Positions 63,895 through 64,000 of a DNA stretch of 64,000 bases are shown in pieces (within the stretch, counting starts at the first letter, position 1; every line of letters begins with the position of its first letter). The DNA comes from Hetaerina americana (lineage: Eukaryota > Arthropoda > Insecta > Odonata > Calopterygidae): assembly GCA_022747635.1 (NCBI GenBank), contig JAKTNV010000003.1, positions 47,959,475-48,023,474 of the forward strand, read 5' to 3'. The notes under the pieces are model-generated. The model ran no database searches and was not told the DNA's origin. It was given only the letters and a program-made list of their open reading frames with translations. The translations under genes and the position numbers were made by a program.

Positions 63895-64000
63895 CTTATA
63901 TCAAAACATTTTTAATAAAGAAATCATCTGACTCAGAATTCCATGAATTACTGAAGACATATCTGAGGATAGAAACTGTAAAATTTAGCCACCTACATGG

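Noticed and set aside
9888..63894. U12-type (AT-AC or ATATCC) introns in Vps13B
   Set aside because: All 27 introns placed have GT donors without the U12 consensus.
1..64000. CRISPR arrays, bacterial operons, phage or rRNA genes
   Set aside because: The window is animal DNA; no regularly spaced repeats, ribosome-binding sites ahead of compact ORFs, or rRNA-like sequence were seen.

Overview
The window comes from an animal genome, most likely an insect. It is AT-rich, has one gene with many small exons and conventional GT/AG introns, and is packed with transposon types common in arthropods: mariner, piggyBac, Helitron, pogo/Tigger, Penelope-like elements, several LINE clades and tRNA-derived SINEs. 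I cannot name the species. No rRNA gene, CRISPR array, bacterial operon or free-standing tRNA gene is visible.

The only host gene I can support lies on the minus strand and fills about 57 kb, from about 63.9 kb down to a stop codon at 7039-7041. It encodes the C-terminal part of a VPS13-family bridge-like lipid-transfer protein, best matched to VPS13B (the Cohen-syndrome homologue). I placed 28 exons by hand (w1 to w28, in transcript order). Their phases join without a conflict and give about 2382 residues, ending with the adaptor-binding region, the ATG2/VPS13-like C-terminal helices and a PH-like end. The 5' half of the gene lies beyond position 64000. No second host gene is evident between 1 and 7 kb.

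The introns carry the repeats. Last intron (7.5-9.9 kb): a nearly intact mariner with TA duplications. Intron 13.3-18.2 kb: a Helitron whose helicase reading region is split by a piggyBac remnant flanked by TTAA. Introns at 18.7-21.8, 26.2-28.0 and 32.1-39.9 kb: copies of one endonuclease-RT LINE family with a (TAA)n tail, another LINE end, and two old mariner relics side by side. 40.1-42.6 kb: another mariner relic and an inverted pair of tRNA-like sequences. 44.0-50.1 kb: a Tigger/pogo relic and a CR1/jockey-type LINE. 52.8-58.1 kb: a mariner relic split by a SINE, a second head-to-head tRNA-like fold-back with a mariner inside one arm, and a third LINE. 59.5-62.2 kb: a Penelope-like 3' end with a hammerhead-ribozyme-like motif, and a near-perfect 84-bp palindrome that appears to be two inverted copies of that same 3' end.

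Two tRNA-derived SINE families recur: SINE-A (copies at 4.3, 17.7, 43.2 and 53.3 kb, with target-site duplications and a trinucleotide tail) and SINE-B (13.8, 28.5 and 61.5 kb). Downstream of the gene there is a Penelope-like GIY-YIG relic at the window edge and a 650-bp inverted-repeat element at 5.4-6.1 kb. The points most worth a second look are the hammerhead-like motif, the palindrome built from Penelope ends, the head-to-head tRNA-like fold-backs, and the piggyBac-in-Helitron nest.
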